Both the position numbers and the translations under genes were made by a program. From an uncultured Campylobacter sp. (lineage in GTDB: Bacteria; Campylobacterota; Campylobacteria; Campylobacterales; Campylobacteraceae), in assembly GCF_938045625.1 (NCBI RefSeq), contig NZ_CALIAV010000032.1, forward strand, positions 1 to 24,579: a stretch of DNA of 24,579 nucleotides, written 5' to 3'. Every line of letters starts with the position of its first letter. Position 1 is the first letter of the stretch. The notes beneath the pieces were generated by a model, which was not told the DNA's origin, did not search any database, and saw nothing but the letters and a program-made list of their open reading frames with translations. Positions 23,012 through 24,579 of the stretch are shown here, piece after piece.

Positions 23012-23641
23012 TTACCGCAAAAATCCCTGCTTGCGCAGAAATTTTTCTAAGCTCGAGGCAAATTCCGCGTAGCCCACAGCGTTTGGATGGATCTGATCGG
23101 ACATCAGGCGGCTTTGCTTCATCACGTTGCCCCAGGCGTCAGAGAGCAAAGGCACGCGGTATTCCTTCGCCAGCTCCTCGTACAGCTCGTGATCGCTAAA
23201 TATGCCCAGAGCCGCACCCAAAGTTAGCTTGGGAACGCCGATCAGCACCGCGCGACTGCCGCTCTCTTTTACCGTGCGCAAGATGGCGGCAATATTGGCG
23301 CGCGTGGTGGAGCTAGGCTGTCTGCGCAAAAAGTCGTTGCCTCCTATGCTAACTATCACGAGTGCGGGCTTATATTCTTGCAAAAGCGCGGGCAAACGCG
23401 CCAAAGCCTGCGCGCTAGTATCGCCCGAAACTCCCGCATTTAGCACTTGCCAGCTGCTCAAGCGCGCTAAATTTGCCGGCCACGCGCTCTGCTCGCTAGC
23501 ACCAACTCCCTGCGTGATCGAGTCGCCCAGAGCCACCACGACGCTGCCGGCCGGTAGCGGGCGTTCTTTGTCTCTGCCGCCACAAGCCGCGATAGATAGC
23601 GCAACGAGCGCGGCAAGCAGTATCGCGTAAAATTTTCTCAT
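23012..23641 (-). CDS. SGNH/GDSL-type esterase lipoprotein
   Basis: A 209-residue lipoprotein: signal peptide MRKFYAILLAALVALSIAAC with a lipobox ending in Cys20, so it should be anchored in the periplasm or outer membrane. The mature part is an SGNH hydrolase of the TesA/arylesterase TAP type. Block I is VVVALGDSITQG with catalytic Ser41, block II is LNAGVSGDT (Gly70), block III is IGGNDFLRR (Asn102), and block V is SDQIHPNAVGY with Asp182 and His185. All catalytic and oxyanion-hole residues are present, so it is probably an active esterase or lysophospholipase; the natural substrate is unknown. ATG at 23641 has CGGAGC upstream. It follows the fumarase beta gene on the same strand but after a 302-bp gap. 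Confidence 0.87.
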   Translation of the reverse strand: MRKFYAILLAALVALSIAACGGRDKERPLPAGSVVVALGDSITQGVGASEQSAWPANLARLSSWQVLNAGVSGDTSAQALARLPALLQEYKPALVIVSIGGNDFLRRQPSSTTRANIAAILRTVKESGSRAVLIGVPKLTLGAALGIFSDHELYEELAKEYRVPLLSDAWGNVMKQSRLMSDQIHPNAVGYAEFASSLEKFLRKQGFLR

Positions 23642-23943
23642 AAAAGCTCCGTTGAATTTTTATTTCTCCGCTTTTGCGGTAAATTTACGAAACGCAAACC
23701 GTGCCGCGATAAATTTAATCGCCGAACGCAAGCAAACTCGCTCAAATTTATAAATTTGCGTGAATTTAAGATACAAGCCGTCGCGTGCGAAAATTTGCGC
23801 TAAATTTTAAAATTTAACGCAAATTCTAAAGCAAATTTCATGCGCTCCGTCGCGGTGTTTTGCCACTCGCCCGCAATACGCCTAAAGCCGTTAAAATTTG
23901 GCGACCATCGTGAAATTTCAAAGCGCAAGCCGCCTAAATTTAG
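23642..23943. other. 302-bp non-coding gap between fumarase beta and lipoprotein genes
   Basis: No supportable gene is seen here. It holds eleven AAATTT words and the large palindrome at 23792-23825. Promoter elements for the lipoprotein gene must lie in its left part but no clear TATAAT is visible. Confidence 0.5.
23792..23825. repeat. 34-bp near-perfect palindrome
   Basis: AATTTGCGCTAAATTTT (23792-23808) is followed directly by its inverse AAAATTTAACGCAAATT (23809-23825), with one mismatched pair that is a G-T wobble in minus-strand RNA. It lies about 120 bases downstream of the fumarase beta stop on the minus strand. It could be a distal transcription terminator, or a cruciform-type site. 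Confidence 0.5.
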
Positions 23944-24555
23944 CTATTTTATAAACCCGACCTGCGGTAAAATTTCAGCCAGCGCCGCGTCCTTTTTCTC
24001 GTTAAATTTGACCTTGTTCTGCTCAAAAAGATTATTTCCGTGCGCGTCTATGGAGACGATGAGCGGGCCAAACTCCTTTACGCGGCACTTCCACAAGGTC
24101 TCTGGCATACCAAGCTCCGTCCAGTCGGCACTCTCGATCTGCTCGACCTGCGTCGCGGCGACCACCGCGCAGCCTGCCGGAAATACGCAGTGTATCGCGC
24201 CAAACTCCTTGCATCCGCTCATCGTGCCTTCGCCCATGCCGCCTTTGCCCACTATCAGGCGCACGCCCGTTTTGGCGATAAACTCGCGCTCGAATTTCTC
24301 CATCCGCATGCTAGTAGTCGGCTCCACGGAGACCATCTCAAAGCTTTTATCGCCGGTTTTTCTGATGATCGGCCCTGCGTGCAGGATCGCACCGCCTGCT
24401 ATATCAATCGGTAGCTCGCGGCACTCCTGCACGACGCGTCTGTGCGGCACGTCGCGGCAGGTGACGATGTGTCCGCTGAGGTAGATCACGTCGCCGATCT
24501 TGATATCCGCTAGATCCTCGGGCGCGATCGGCGTGGTTAAAATTTTCTTACTCAT
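23944..24555 (-). CDS. Class I fumarate hydratase, beta subunit (C-terminal domain)
   Basis: A 203-residue subunit of the iron-sulfur (class I) fumarate/tartrate-type hydratase, here encoded separately from the [4Fe-4S]-binding alpha subunit. Family signatures include IGDVIYLSGHIVTCRDVPHR (20-39), GGAILHAGPI, VSVEPTTSMRME and GKGGMGEGTMSGCKEFGAIH followed by FPAGCAVVAA. It catalyses fumarate to malate hydration (or the reverse in the reductive branch feeding fumarate respiration). The ATG overlaps the TGA of the preceding gene by 4 bases, indicating translational coupling, and AAGGAG lies 10 bases upstream. Tartrate dehydratase beta subunits are similar in sequence; the fumarase reading is preferred from Campylobacter metabolism, which is inference. 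Confidence 0.9.
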   Translation of the reverse strand: MSKKILTTPIAPEDLADIKIGDVIYLSGHIVTCRDVPHRRVVQECRELPIDIAGGAILHAGPIIRKTGDKSFEMVSVEPTTSMRMEKFEREFIAKTGVRLIVGKGGMGEGTMSGCKEFGAIHCVFPAGCAVVAATQVEQIESADWTELGMPETLWKCRVKEFGPLIVSIDAHGNNLFEQNKVKFNEKKDAALAEILPQVGFIK

Positions 24556-24579
24556 AGCGCGAACTCCTTGTGCGATTTT
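24552..24579 (-). CDS. C-terminal end of upstream gene (probably fumarase alpha subunit)
   Basis: Only the last eight codons lie inside the window, reading KSHKEFAL and TGA, with the TGA overlapping the ATG of the beta subunit gene (ATGA). A 4-bp overlap with the beta subunit makes the alpha subunit of the same enzyme the natural candidate, but the sequence is too short to identify it. Confidence 0.5.

Noticed and set aside
23202..23630. Plus-strand open frame (142 codons) opposite the SGNH lipoprotein
   Set aside because: The catalytic blocks of the minus-strand esterase explain the region; the antisense product resembles nothing and is a GC-codon shadow.
23840..24484. Long plus-strand open frame (214 codons) opposite the fumarase beta gene
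   Set aside because: It is antisense to a clearly conserved enzyme, its product is Ser/Pro/Cys-rich with no family likeness, and it lacks a ribosome-binding site.

Overview
The window reads as chromosomal DNA of an epsilonproteobacterium, most likely a moderately GC-rich oral-type Campylobacter (C. showae / C. rectus / C. curvus group). Support comes from the gene content (a TMAO/DMSO-type molybdoreductase without an Fe-S cluster, a split class I fumarase, a SAM methyltransferase with a regulatory domain), from AT-rich TATAAT-type promoters without clear -35 boxes, and from an extreme abundance of the word AAATTT inside and between genes. This is inference; no rRNA or tRNA is present to fix the species.

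Layout. 1-6184: trpE (minus) behind a DUF302 secreted protein (minus), a divergent TauE/SafE-type anion exporter (plus), then a methyltransferase and a DASS (SLC13) dicarboxylate-type transporter (both minus, separated by a strong hairpin terminator). 6360-9772: uvrA and, 116 bp behind it on the same strand, a pyrimidine-dimer DNA glycosylase, so two UV-damage repair routes sit side by side. 9773-10223 is non-coding and ends in a hairpin shared with the convergent fhs (formate-tetrahydrofolate ligase, minus). Then a DJ-1/PfpI protein (plus).

12701-15572 is the most unusual part: a tight three-gene minus-strand cassette encoding a YcxB-like two-TM membrane protein, a 638-residue protein with eight evenly spaced CxxC motifs, about three TM helices and a C-terminal peptidoglycan-binding-like motif, and a 111-residue protein made almost wholly of 19-residue repeats. 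I know of no described function for this set; an envelope-spanning assembly is my inference.

15801-21112: a Tat-exported molybdenum reductase (plus) with its own terminator, then polA (plus). 21125-22921 is a strikingly AT-rich insertion carrying a KAP-type P-loop NTPase gene on the minus strand. It appears as two ORFs, but they lie in the same frame, separated only by one TAA and 16 open codons, so this is one roughly 598-codon gene with an internal stop. 23012-23641 is an SGNH-hydrolase lipoprotein, and 23944-24555 is the beta subunit of class I fumarase, whose start overlaps by 4 bp (ATGA) the stop of a gene running out of the window, presumably the alpha subunit.

Functionally the window mixes housekeeping metabolism (tryptophan, one-carbon folate, fumarate), DNA repair and replication, anaerobic respiration and anion transport with two accessory loci: the Zn-finger/repeat cassette and the AT-rich NTPase.
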